The position numbers and the translations under genes are program-made. The notes beneath the pieces were generated by a model. It worked only from the letters and a program-made list of their open reading frames with translations. It did not search any database and was not told where the DNA came from. Of a stretch of 64,000 nucleotides of DNA, positions 12,201 to 21,174 are shown piece after piece; positions within the stretch are counted from its first letter, which is position 1, and every line of letters starts with the position of its first letter. The stretch comes from Bolinopsis microptera (taxonomy: Eukaryota; Ctenophora; Tentaculata; Lobata; Bolinopsidae), in NCBI RefSeq assembly GCF_026151205.1, contig NC_087083.1, positions 3,050,536 through 3,114,535 of the forward strand. The letters run 5' to 3'.

Positions 12201-13639
12201 CTGCAATTCAGTTTAACGTAGGTGGTGTACTTGGTAGTGTCTCCCAGTAGCAGATCTCCCTTTCTCGCGGTGAATGGGAGGTTGGCAGCATCTAGTGTGC
12301 TGCCATGTGCGCTGTCTAGTGTAACTCCCAGACAACTTGGCGCTGTGGGAGTTAATTGTAAGGTATTTATAGTGCGCTGTCTAGTGTAACTCCCAGACAA
12401 CTTGGCGCTGTGGGAGTTAATTGTAAGGTATTTATAGTGCGCTGTCTAGTGTAACTCCCAGACAACTTGGCGCTGTGGGAGTTAATTGTAAGGTATTTAT
12501 AGTGCGCTGTCTAGTGTAACTCCCAGACAACTTGGCGCTGTGGGAGTTAATTGTAAGGTATTTATAGTGCGCTGTCTAGTGTAACTCCCAGACAACTTGG
12601 CGCTGTGGGAGTTAATTGTAAGGTATTTATAGTGCGCTGTCTAGTGTAACTCCCAGACAACTTGGCGCTGTGGGAGTTAATTGTAAGGTATTTATAGTGC
12701 GCTGTCTAGTGTAACTCCCAGACAACTTGGCGCTGTGGGAGTTAATTGTAAGGTATTTATAGTGCGCTGTCTAGTGTAACTCCCAGACAACTTGGCGCTG
12801 TGGGAGTTAATTGTAAGGTATTTACAGGCATTTACACATTACAGGCATTTATACTTTACAGGTATTACAGGCATTTATAGCTGTATTACAGGTAATGTAT
12901 AGCATTCAAGATTGCTGTAGGCGATAAGGTAAAACGTCTTTCTACAGCTGCATGGCTAGGATCCGAAGAGCCGCATTGAGCGCGGCGCCGCGCGTTTTAG
13001 TTGGTAATTAGTAATATTCAGATTTAAAACAGCTGGTCCTAAAAACGTGATTTGATTGCTCGATAAGATAGTTTCCAATAACACTAACTTATGTCACAGG
13101 CATCCAAAGCTTTGCCCATAGTTCTAAACTTATGAACTGTTAGTGAGTCGTCCATGTCTTTGTAGTACGCTCCATCAATTTCGTTTCTGTAATCACACCG
13201 GACTGAAATAACAAAACATTTACTTATCTACAAAACAACCTTGTAAGACTCGGGTCATATACCTTTAATTTGTTCTGCTTCAAGAGGCTATCTAACAAGA
13301 GTAATCACTTATTTTAGGTTTAGGAATAGTGCAAAAAGTAAGCCATGACAGGAATTATAGATCATCCTGTATACTGTTGTCTGTTGTACGTTTGGGTTTG
13401 AATAGAACATTTTACCAAACAACTAGTTCAATCATTATAGAGCTTCAGGAATCAATATTATTCGCCTAAACTTGGTACTAGGGTGTTACTAGGGTGTTAC
13501 TAGGGTGTTACTAGGGTGTTACTAGGGTGTTACTAGGGTGTTACGCATGGTACTTACATTTGTAACTTAGTTCAGATAGAACATCTCCGACCAGACTGAG
13601 AAATAAAAACAAGGAGAAAAGCATATTTCTCCCCGCCAT
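87..13639 (-). CDS. Secreted multidomain protein: apple-like, galectin-like, kringle and fucolectin-type modules; 25 exons, 3' end off window
   Basis: Exons read by eye, minus strand: 13639-13558, 13202-13089, 12342-12202, 11791-11664, 11475-11350, 11130-11004, 10794-10723, 10530-10423, 10015-9874, 9601-9480, 9336-9240, 8467-8356, 7970-7875, 7692-7632, 7340-7266, 6887-6760, 6537-6458, 6150-6053, 5925-5730, 4303-4161, 3956-3845, 3660-3547, 2984-2761, 2323-2192, 236-87. All have AG/GT borders and all phases join, giving about 993 codons before the left edge. Exon 1 is a signal peptide ([20 protein letters not shown]) ending in a strong gtaagt donor. Module order: cysteine-rich apple-like, galectin-like, kringle, galectin-like, fucolectin-type, galectin-like, fucolectin-type, apple-like. 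No transmembrane segment is seen, so it should be secreted and bind glycans or proteins; function is inferred from modules. Weak points are the short exon 11 and the acceptor of exon 5 (start 11475 keeps frame; the stronger-looking 11482 does not). Confidence 0.82.
171..1010. repeat. 159-bp minisatellite, about 6 units, containing a splice acceptor and 5' exon sequence
   Basis: The string TGTTGGGTATGTCGTTATCA recurs at 172, 331, 490, 649, 808 and 967, exactly 159 bp apart. Each unit contains, on the minus strand, the acceptor ttcaacag plus about 65 bases of exon 25, followed by GAGGTTTAGT-rich spacer. Units are almost identical, so expansion is recent. A last partial copy lies at 1140-1196. 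Confidence 0.95.
1030..1600. repeat. 11-bp minisatellite TGTCACTGTAA, two blocks
   Basis: Blocks at about 1033-1140 and 1436-1600 consist of TGTCACTGTAA with TTTCACTGTAA variants. Both lie in the intron between exons 25 and 24 of the minus-strand gene. The same 11-mer forms part of the 73-bp units that follow. The 240 bp between the blocks shows nothing recognisable. Confidence 0.9.
1590..2235. repeat. 73-bp minisatellite, 9 units, containing a splice donor
   Basis: GCCGCGAGCCCACA recurs at 1618, 1691, 1764, 1837, 1910, 1983, 2056, 2129 and 2202, a 73-bp period. On the minus strand each unit carries the 3' end of exon 24 (..[11 protein letters not shown]), the donor gttagt and the start of the intron. 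The unit closest to the full exon (2192) is taken as the real donor; the others are potential alternative donors. Confidence 0.93.
2401..2757. repeat. Degenerate tandem repeat of ATTGTACAATACATTGTGTT type
   Basis: Short units built from TACATTGTACAATACATTGT and TTATACATTCAATACATTG fill the intron between exons 24 and 23. Open frames on both strands across it (C/I/H- or C/I/Q-rich) arise from the repeat alone and are not coding. Confidence 0.85.
2761..3956 (-). other. Fucolectin-type module 2 (exons 21-23)
   Basis: Three phase-matched exons give [16 protein letters not shown] ... [16 protein letters not shown] ... [13 protein letters not shown] ... [18 protein letters not shown] ... [22 protein letters not shown]. 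The WW(K/Q)V, YNR.eCC(G)(D/E)R and terminal [10 protein letters not shown] motifs are diagnostic of the FTP/F5-8C sugar-binding fold. Here the NRxxCCxxR element is intact, whereas in module 1 the corresponding cysteines are missing ([10 protein letters not shown]). Confidence 0.85.
3315..3360. repeat. Short hairpin, 15-bp arms
   Basis: TGTTGCTTGGTTTCC at 3315 pairs with GGAAACCAAGCAACA at 3346; the loop is AT-rich. It lies in an intron. A miniature inverted-repeat remnant is possible. Confidence 0.7.
5439..5643. repeat. 12-bp tandem array GCACGTGGTATT, about 17 units, each with an E-box
   Basis: The unit GCACGTGGTATT repeats with a few single-base variants (GCACTTGGTATT, GCAAGTGGTATT, GCACGAGGTATT). 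Most units contain CACGTG, the palindromic bHLH E-box. The array is in the intron between exons 19 and 20. Open frames across it are repeat artefacts. Confidence 0.95.
5730..6887 (-). other. Fucolectin-type (F5/8C-like) module 1 and following segment (exons 16-19)
   Basis: Exon 16 reads [13 protein letters not shown] ... [14 protein letters not shown] and joins in phase 0 to [19 protein letters not shown], the signature of the fucolectin/tachylectin-4/pentraxin (FTP) discoidin fold (A..aiDGn ... C.T......WW.VDl....i..v.i.NR.d). Exons 18 and 19 continue [22 protein letters not shown] domains bind fucose or related sugars through a Ca-supported loop; key binding residues were not verified. Exon 19 can either splice at AGA|gtaaga (5730) or run to a TAA at 5726-5728, so a shorter isoform is possible. 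Confidence 0.75.
7266..9336 (-). other. Second galectin-like module (exons 11-15)
   Basis: Joined exons read [20 protein letters not shown] ... [16 protein letters not shown] ... [14 protein letters not shown] ... [20 protein letters not shown] then G-F-T-C, closing with [20 protein letters not shown]. Order and strand pattern parallel the first galectin-like module of the same protein. Cysteines at VPCGTG and GFTCPN may pair. Exon 11 (9336-9240) was included because it alone reconciles the phase of exon 10 (out phase 1) with exon 12 (in phase 2). Confidence 0.4.
8272..8326. repeat. Hairpin with perfect 20-bp arms
   Basis: CCTTATTTGGGCATCAGGTG at 8272-8291 is exactly reverse-complemented at 8307-8326. 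It is intronic, about 55 bp in all, and could be the core of a miniature inverted-repeat element. Confidence 0.8.
9712..9920. repeat. 42-bp minisatellite, 5 units, containing a splice donor
   Basis: GGGGTATAACTGTG-type units start at about 9712, 9754, 9796, 9838 and 9880. Reverse-complemented, the unit reads ..CACAGTTATACCCCT.. then gtaagtac, i.e. the 3' end of kringle exon 9 plus its donor. The copy at 9874 keeps the reading frame into exon 10 (GA|gtaagt); the others carry TTAAAC or TGAAAC before gtaagt. Confidence 0.88.
10119..10446. repeat. Duplicated exon-8 donor region flanking an 11-bp GTGTTACTAAG array
   Basis: About 68 bp (TTAGAGAGTAGTTTATTAAA ... ACGTCTGGGAGAGTTNGCAT) occur at 10119-10188 and 10377-10446. 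On the minus strand both copies contain the end of exon 8 (GCAAACTCTCCCAGAC) and a donor, gttagt at the exon and gtaagt in the outlying copy. Between them lie about 17 units of GTGTTACTAAG. Confidence 0.85.
10723..11791 (-). other. Divergent galectin-like module (exons 4-7)
   Basis: The segment begins [19 protein letters not shown], like the first strand of galectins (lead-in, then PGD.l.i.F), continues with a body ending [20 protein letters not shown] plus DG, the usual 'fxhyvNG' strand of the fold, and closes with [19 protein letters not shown], matching the final galectin strand (..l..i..l.I.GdV.l..i). The sugar-binding HxNPR and WGxExR motifs are not recognisable, so lectin activity is doubtful. 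Fold assignment is inference. Confidence 0.4.
11800..12165. repeat. 11-bp minisatellite GTGTTACTAGG
   Basis: About 33 units of GTGTTACTAGG with occasional GTCACTAGAGT or TTAATTAGGTA variants fill the intron between exons 4 and 3. The same monomer occurs at 10190-10376, 13467-13545 and 14510-15090. Confidence 0.95.
12202..13202 (-). other. Apple/PAN-like cysteine-rich segment (exons 2-3 of the minus-strand gene)
   Basis: Exons 2 and 3 join as ..KALDAC / [13 protein letters not shown].. using the donor gttagt at 13088. The spacing C..Y...I.G ... ALDAC...PSCLGVTL ... YVKLNC resembles the helix-centred cysteine pattern of PAN/apple domains, which bind proteins or sugars. The assignment is from pattern only and is moderate. 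The acceptor of exon 3 and its first ~40 bases are repeated eight times just upstream (12309-12825). Confidence 0.45.
12309..12825. repeat. 65-bp minisatellite, 8 units, containing a splice acceptor
   Basis: GCGCTGTCTAGTGTAACTCC starts at 12309, 12374, 12439, 12504, 12569, 12634, 12699 and 12764. Each unit on the minus strand has the acceptor ttaactcccacag and the first ~40 bases of exon 3 ([11 protein letters not shown]). Units are essentially identical. Only the unit at 12309 is followed by the rest of the exon. Confidence 0.95.
13467..13545. repeat. Short block of the 11-bp GTGTTACTAGG minisatellite
   Basis: Seven units sit in intron 1 immediately downstream of the signal-peptide exon donor of the minus-strand gene. 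Confidence 0.9.
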
Positions 13640-14509
13640 TCTGAAATTGATTTACTATTTAAAATGTATTAACATGAATCGATAAAGTCTAATGATGTGG
13701 AAAATGTTACAGTTTGTTTGTTGTTTTTTTTTAATTCTAGAATTTGCACCATATTATTGGATGATTACAAACACAATTTTTTAGATTTGGTGGAACAATA
13801 CGATTTTACAGTGAACGAATCAACTTTTTATCTTAAAGCAATACCCTCCTCAATTTTGTATTCGAAAATTCTTATAAATATAAATCGAGCGTTACATTTC
13901 AGCCTCGCAAAATAACAATGACATTATTTTGACATATTACAACTAACGGAAAATGGTACTACAATATAAGTTGCATAATGTGTGGCTGGATGACAATATA
14001 GCTGAACTAAGAAAAATAAACTTGATTATATGTATAATAATTAATTCGGCTAAACCAACGCAAAAGCCACATTGACGTTGGGGCCGTCAAAAAATAATAA
14101 ACAATTAGTTTCACCAGGGTGGCGGAAAGTAAGGGATCTGAGAAAAACACACAAAAAGAGTAAACCCAGTAGTGGTAACCCAGTAGTGGTGGGCTAACAG
14201 TGTATTGGTACTACAAAGTGCTGCATTTAATGGTGCGGCCTAACAACTTCATCCGTGTGGGTGGTGCACATGTCACATGATCAGTGTCACATGTTACATG
14301 TCACACTGATCATTAAACCTGGAGTGGGATTTGTTTTAAAACGTATAAAGATATAAGAGATACAAGAAGTTTGTTTTCGCAGGATCTTTCAAAATACGTG
14401 TGTAAATCGTCTTAATATAAGCTGATCATTAGAGGAGAAAACAGTTTACAAGTTCAAAAGTATCTTATATCTTTATATGTGAAAGTTCTGTAGCTGCTGA
14501 ATAAAGAAG

Positions 14510-15090
14510 CAGTGGTGTTACTAAGGTGTTACTAGGGTGTTACTAAGGTGTCGATAAAGAAGCAGTGGTGTTACTAAGGTGTTACTAGGGTGTTACTAAG
14601 GTGTTGATAAAGAAGCAGTGGTGTTACTAAGGTGTTACTAAGGTGTTATTAAGGTGTTATTAAGGTGTTACTAAGGTGTTAATAAAGAAGCAGCAGTGTT
14701 ACTAAGATGTTACTAGGGTGTCACTAAGGTGTTAATAAAGAAGCAGTGGTGTTACTAAGGTGTTACTAGGGTGTTACTAAGGTGTTGATAAAGAAGCAGT
14801 GGTGTTACTAAGGTGTTACTAGGGTGTTACTAAGGTGTTGATAAAGAAGCAGTGGTGTTACTAAGGTGTTACTAGGGTGTTACTAGGGTGTCACTAAGGT
14901 GTTGATAAAGAAGCAGTGGTGTTACTAAGGTGTTACTAGGGTGTTACTAAGGTGTTGATAAAGAAGCAGTGGTGTTACTAAGGTGTTACTAGGGTGTTAC
15001 TAAGGTGTTTATAAAGAAGCAGTGGTGTTACTAAGGTGTTACTAGGGTGTTACTAGGGTGTTAATAAGGTATTGATAAAGAAGCAGTGGT
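14510..15090. repeat. Higher-order minisatellite: AATAAAGAAGCAGTGG spacer plus 11-bp GTGTTACTARG units
   Basis: A spacer of GATAAAGAAGCAGTG alternates with three to five GTGTTACTAAG/GTGTTACTAGG units, forming about ten higher-order repeats upstream of the minus-strand gene's start. Such two-level organisation indicates a second round of amplification of the common 11-bp monomer. Confidence 0.9.
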
Positions 15091-16126
15091 GGTGTCTACT
15101 ATTAAACCTGCACCGTTAAGTGGAAGAGTTCTGGTTAAGTTATACTAACACTATTAATGATTCTGTTGAGGAGTGAACTAACAAGCATTTATGCTGGAAA
15201 ATACCGTTAGCTTCATCTGATCTTGTTATAATTGTGATAATTACATGTTATACAGGAAAGATATTTGTAAGTTTGTATATGTATTACGTTATAATTATAC
15301 TGATCCATTGAAGAATTTAACCATTTTATTCCAGAATTTGAATGAACAAGGTTCAATGATAACTAACAGTTGACCTTTCCTTCGTCCCTGCTTATACTAT
15401 TCATTGCAATGTCTAGTGTCTACCACCCCTACTGGTCATAAGTACACATACTGCCTACATTCGTTCCACGGTGCTTTGTCTCTAGCATGCAGATTTATCA
15501 ATAGTGTCTATACTACCGATAGCTTGTAGAATATAAGCAGGTGTTGAGTATTGAGAAGCGTACCTACGTCACTGTGGGTACCTGTGCAATGACCAGTACT
15601 GGTGACTAACTGCTCATATTTCCTTCGTCTCTGCTTAATTCGTATTGCAATAGGTGCCACGGCTATATTCGTTTATATAAGATGCTTTGCACGGAGCAAG
15701 CATCTTATATATATTTTTATCACAAGTATCACTTATTTCTTTATTTTGAGTCGTAGTTATACTTTTTTCCCAATTTCATTGAATTTATTCAGAGATTTAC
15801 AAGTTTGTTTTCGTAAAAGTTAAAACCCCAATTCAAAACAGGTAATAAATATAATATAATATATAAAACAGTGTCCAGACACACTGATTTTCATATAATC
15901 GAAATCTTTTCCTCCTGTTCTATTTTAAATGTTCTAGACCCTACTGTACAGTTATTAGTATCAGCAAACTACGTGGTTCGCATGTCAATGGCCGATCATT
16001 GTCACCCCTGCTGCAGCCCTACTCAAGACAATGTTTTATCATACTGATCACTGTCAGCTCTTTACGCGGTCATAAGGGAAGCAGATAAAGTTAACAATAT
16101 CACCTGTTTGTTTGTTTGCTTGTTTT

Positions 16127-16322
16127 TATAACCCGTCCCCAATCTCGTACCGGAAAATGACAACAGACTCTCCGAAAGTCTTGAAGTTCTGTAACCACCA
16201 CCCCTGGATACAGGGACTTCCAGGGGAGGTCATGGCAGTAGGAGTATGCAGTGTTCCTGTAACGTCACTGTACACTGCAGCTCCTTTATCGTTGTTTTGA
16301 GTGTCCGATCCAAAATCAAATC
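16127..16322 (-). pseudogene. Orphan exon-like fragment with partial duplicates
   Basis: On the minus strand an acceptor cctag at 16323 opens a frame reading FDFGSDTQNNDKGAAVYSDV ... GSPCIQGWWLQNF ... ESVVIFRYEIGDG before a weak gttata. Codon content looks protein-like. A related partial copy (acceptor cccag, then FGFGSDTLNNDRGAVYTLTG) lies at about 16,400-16,460, and a third trace near 16,510. No neighbouring exons were found, so it is probably a relic or an exon of an unassembled gene. Family not recognised. Confidence 0.4.
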
Positions 16323-17592
16323 CTAGGCCCTAGGGTTACAAGAGACGTGGAAGCCCATGAGCGTGATAAAGTTCTGGTGTTACACGAGAAATGATAGCCT
16401 GTGAGCGTGTAGACCGCTCCTCTATCGTTGTTAAGAGTGTCCGATCCGAAACCAAATCCTGGGTTACATGAGACGCTGAGACGTGTTACTGGTAGCCTGT
16501 GAGCGTGTATACCGCTCCGCTATGATACAATAGTTTTAAAGGTAATGCGATCGATTAAATCCACCAGCTGACGCCAGTTAGATCCACTAAAATGAGCGTT
16601 GAATATTCAGTGTGGTTGTAAGATCTATATACGAGCCACCAAATTGTTCAAAATTATCTGGTGTTCTAGGCTAATCCAAAAACTCGCGAGGCCAGGAAAT
16701 GTTTGAAACAAAAGGTTTAAAGGCAAGGAAGATTGCTGACCGACCTCTTTACGTTTTCTATCCTTCTAAGAGCTCCAGGGGATTTGGTGAAATTTGCAAG
16801 CCTTTGGTCTATTTGCAAGCTTTTGGTTTATTAACTCGACAGCCTGATGCCTGATGACGTTGAAACAAGGCTTTACCCAACTCAGTATGATCATTTACTG
16901 CCCAATTTAAGCTCTTAACTCCAATCAGAAACCGAGTTATTTTGATTTTAAGTGCTGACGAAGTCGCAACACGCGACAGTGTAAAAATGGGTTTTGGCCT
17001 AACATTATATTGTATCAGATGCCATCGTGGAATAGGTGGTCTCCTGCACCTTTTCCGCCTCGACATAGAAGAAAAAACCTAGAGTACATGCAACCTGCAA
17101 TCATAAGGTGATTGTAGCCCTTTTTTAAAGAGAGGCTGGGCCATGAATAGCCCACGAGAGGATATCATTGAGATGCTCTGCCAACCTCTGGGGTGTGGCA
17201 ACCCTGGGGAAGGTTAGCCATACTAAACCGGTGGACTCAGAAATTGAAGAGAAAGCTTATCTATTCGTTAATTATTCTCTACTCATCATATCGCTTTCTG
17301 TCCCTCAGTAAAACGAGGGCTATCGGTCATTTTTCGTGTTATATATTATGTCTACTTTATTTTAAAAACGTAAGATACATTTTTTAATATTGTCATTTGT
17401 ATATACTGGTATTATACATACCCGTAACGTTTGAAAGTTGTGACCCACAATTTTTGAACACAGCAATTTGAAAATATTCATATATTTAAATTTATAAATT
17501 TTTGGTCGAGTTTATACTGATAAGGGTCATTCAAATGTAATCTTGATAACACAAACTACTTGTGTAGATTGTTATGTAATACACAAGTGACC

Positions 17593-18610
17593 ATGATAAT
17601 CTTTTTCCTATCTCTCCTTCTCTTCTCGGGAGCAGCTGCTACTGACGAAGGTACGTACAGAGCAGGAACTAGCTCTTAGCTACAATATAGTTTATGTTTG
17701 TAGGATTGTCGCAAATATTAACTCATTATCAAATGGTTCGTTAATTCTTCGAAAAAAAGCGTTACCATTACTGATTATTATTGTGTTTAGTAACAGTTTC
17801 AGTTATTTAATATTGAAACTTCAGGCTGGATTGATGCGATTAAAGGTAGTAAAATCGAGTTTGACTTGGAACGCACACCTCTTCAAATAAAGACAATCCA
17901 AGGAGAGGACGTTGTGAGTGTGTGGTTCTACGACGAAAGTGAAACGACAGCAGGAAGGATCTTCCTCAGGGATTTAACATCTTCCTCCGGCTCCCTTTCT
18001 CCCCCAGAATACGAAATCTACGACTGTATGCCGACACAGAACTTCCCCGATCATTTTGTCCTGCCAATTAATAGTGATAATGTGTGGACCATCACAAAGA
18101 AGTCCCCAGGACCAAGAATAACTGTGCAGTGTAACGAGGTAACAGTAGTGGACGTCACGTTGTCAGAGATGTGTACAACTTCATACTGGAAACCAGCGTG
18201 GAGTAAAAATGTGGCGAAGATAGAGTTCAGGTCCAATGACAAAGCTTCCAAGTACTACAGACCTAAACCACTAGGTAACGAGAGACTGATACATTTTTAT
18301 TTCGAAGTTAGATTTTTGAGGGTAGATTGAAGGTATTTTACCAGTTTCCACTTTCGGTCTCCTGCTCATGGTAGCGAAATGGAATATTGACCAATCAATC
18401 TTCATCACATAACTGTTTCAGTCACTGAAAATCCAGTGCAATGTGACGCTCTGACGGTGGATAACGCCTTAATCTCACCAAGTGGCCCAGTCAATGTTAA
18501 CACTGTCGTAACTATCACGTGCTCGCAACCCGGGGAATACGCTTTTCCTTCGTTAGTCACGTGTCAGACTGAGGGGGTCTGGCAAGCTACCCCGACATGT
18601 AGAAAATGCG
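17593..18610 (+). CDS. Secreted protein with unnamed domain and sushi domain, copy 1 (3' end not resolved)
   Basis: Exons 17593-17650, 17825-18274 and 18422-18610, all phase 1 at internal borders. Exon 1 is a signal peptide (MIIFFLSLLLFSGAAATDE). Exon 2 encodes a 150-residue domain: GWIDAIKGSKIEFDLERTPL ... VWFYDES ... YEIYDCMPTQN ... VWTITKKSPGPRITVQCNEV ... SKYYRPKPL, with cysteines in YDCMP, VQCNE and EMCTT. I do not recognise a named family. Exon 3 is a sushi/CCP module: VQCDALTVDNA ... VVTITCSQPGEYAFPSLVTC ... GVWQATPTC, the four-cysteine complement-control pattern, followed by RKC. The last donor (gttagt at 18611) implies further exons that I could not find, so this copy may be truncated. 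Confidence 0.78.
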
Positions 18611-20084
18611 GTTAGTACTACTACTATATTAGTTATACAGACTACTATTATATAAAACTACGTATTATATTATGTATGTACATACATTGTAATATGTAGT
18701 TTTGTATCTTTATATCAAGTGGAGTTTATGATGACTTGACATGACACAGTATATTGTGGTTATATATAACAATTATACACACTATATGACATACAGTTAC
18801 TACTTCAACAATTGACAACATGTGAGTACCTTGTCAGTGTTAAAATTGTGTTAATTTGGGCAAAATTAACACAATGTTACACAAGTTCTCGTTATTATTA
18901 TTATATTTTATTCTAAACCTCAAATTGAGAATTCCTTTAATTTGCATAATTGTATCTTTTATAATTTAAGTTTGAGAGATGTAAGCGGTGACACTAATTT
19001 CCAACACCGCATATGCAGATAAAAACAAGTTGTTTTCAAAGTGATTTAATACCCTTATATCACTGATGTAGACTAGATTTCAGGTATAATTCATTTGATG
19101 GGCACTGCGACAAGTAGCTATAGAAGTCTGCTTATTTCTCCAAAATGTTTTATTTCCGATTCCAAATTGGGTTACAACTGAAGTGGAGGAAACTTCAGTA
19201 GAACCTTTCTTCAAAACTACTCTCTCGATAGTTTTCGTAAATGAAAAAATGTGATTTATTTGTTGAAGTTGTTAGATTTCTACAGAATTGACCGATCTAA
19301 CTTAAACTATTGCCTCTCTGTTTGTGAAGCTCTGAAATTATTAGCTATCATAAATATAGAAATGGATAGTGGATACTTTGAACAATAAAATGGAACTGTA
19401 AATCCTGATGAGTCACCTTTAAAAGCATAATCTTTAATTCAGAAAATGTTTGAATAGTTTAACAGAATTCTTGTAGAACTATTTCAAACTTACAGCAACT
19501 AATTATGTCGATCATAACATGTCCATCGTTCATTATAACACTTGTTTGCTAATCTTTCATAGCCGTCATTTTTTACTAGTCGTTACTCGTTAGCCATTAC
19601 AAACGTAGCGCAGAGTAATATTCTAATAATGTTATGAGACGTTATTTTCTGCTATTGATCACTATCAGTAGATCCTCATCATTGTACCGCACTAATTATT
19701 CGCATATCTTTATTTACAGTAAGTCGTTAGCCATACTCAACAGGTGGATTCAGAAATTGAAGAGAAAGCTTCTCTATTCATTAATCATTCTCTACTCATC
19801 ATATCGCTTTCTGTCCCTCAGTATAACGAGGGTCGTTGTTCGTGTATATTATGTCTACTTTCTAACTTCATTTAAAAAACGTGAGATAAATTTTTAAATA
19901 TTGTCATTTGTATACATTCCCGAAACGTTCGAAACCCACAATAATTAAAGATATTCATATATTTAATGCTATTGAAATTATAATTTTTTGGTCGAGTTTA
20001 TACTGATAAGGGTTATTCAAATGTTATCTTGATAACGCAAACTACTCGTTAAGTTGGTTTTGTAATACACAAGTGAAAGTGACC
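18611..20084 (+). other. Spacer between the two sushi gene copies
   Basis: It is AT-rich with no exon that continues copy 1 in phase. Its last 350 bp is the duplicated promoter block of copy 2. A small hairpin-like TTGTGTTAATTTGGGCAAAA / TTAACACAA motif near 18,850 is shared with copy 2 near 21,440. Confidence 0.5.
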
Positions 20085-21174
20085 ATGATCATCTTCTTAT
20101 CTCTCCTTCTCTTCTCGGGAGCAGCTGCTACTGACGAAGGTACGTACAGAGCAGGAACTTATAATAGTTCTTAGCTACAATATAGTTTATATTTGTAGGA
20201 TTGTTGCAAATATTAACTATGGTTCGTTAATACTTCGAAAAAAAGCGTTACTGCATTACTATTGTTTTCAGTCACAGTTGTAGTTATCTAATATTGAAAC
20301 TTCAGGCTGGATTGATGTGATTAGAGATGAAACAAAAATCGAGTTTGACTTGGAACGCACACCTCTTCAAATAAAGACGATCCAAGGAAAGGACGTTATA
20401 AGTGTGTGGTTCTACGACGAAAGTGGTGCCAGTTCGGGAAAGATCTTCCTTAGGGGACTGAAATCTTCCTCAGTCTCCCTTTTTCCCCCAAGATACGAAC
20501 TTTACGACTGTATGCCGACACAGAACTTGCCCCATCATTTTGTGCTGCCAATTGATAGTGATACTGTGTGGACCATCACAAAGAAGTTCCCAGGACCAAG
20601 AATAACTGTGCAGTGTAACGAGGTAACAGTAGTGGACGTCACGATGTCAGATGAGGTGTGTACAACTACATACTGGAATACACCGTGGAGTAAAGATGTG
20701 TCGAAGATAAAGTTCCATCCCACGCTAGACACTGCCTCCAAGTACTACAGACCTAAACCACTAGGTACAAAACGGCTGACCAATTCTTGAATTCTTTATG
20801 ATTTAATAATAAACGTAAAACGTATCACCAAAAAGACGTTCTTGGTAAACTAGATAGTTAAGACAATGAAGCAACACATAGCTTGAGGATGATAGCGATG
20901 CTTTGCTTTAATTTCGAGGGTAGATTATAGGAAGATTACCAGTTCCACTCTATAGTTCTCCTATGATGGCAAACAAATCTAATCTTCACAACTGTTTCAG
21001 TGCAATGTGACGCTCTGACGGTGGATAACGCCTTCATCTCACCAAGTGGACCAGTCAATGTTAACACTGTCGTAACTATCACGTGCTCGGAACCCGGGGA
21101 GTACGCTTTTCCTTCGTTAGTCACGTGTCAGACTGAGGGAGTTTGGCAAGCTATTCCGACATGTAGAAAATGCG
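20085..21174 (+). CDS. Secreted protein with unnamed domain and sushi domain, copy 2 (3' end not resolved)
   Basis: Exons 20085-20139, 20306-20764 and 21001-21174 parallel copy 1 exactly in phase and order. The signal peptide is MIIFLSLLLFSGAAATDE. The middle domain differs at many residues (GWIDVIRDETKIEFDLERTP ... ASSGKIFLRGLKSSSVSLF ... FHPTLDTASKYYRP), while the sushi exon is nearly identical to copy 1 (EPGEYAFPSLVTCQTEG-VWQAIPTC). Faster change in the unnamed domain than in the sushi exon suggests relaxed constraint or selection on it. The last donor gtatgt at 21175 points to a further exon; the downstream intron is interrupted by two mobile elements. Confidence 0.8.

Larger units (their letters stand above)
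13640..17592. other. Intergenic region between divergent genes
   Basis: This separates the start codons of the minus-strand multidomain gene and the plus-strand sushi genes, so it should hold both promoters. Visible contents are the higher-order minisatellite (14510-15090), an orphan exon fragment near 16.1-16.5 kb, and a duplicated upstream block starting near 17,214 (AGAAATTGAAGAGAAAGCTT) that recurs near 19,727. No clear core promoter could be assigned. In 15,090-16,100 and 16,560-17,200 nothing else is recognised. Confidence 0.6.

Noticed and set aside
16809-17066. 85-codon minus-strand frame (ends KALFQRHQASGCRVN-)
   Set aside because: No splice context, family or neighbour supports it; could be an old repeat fragment, left unannotated.
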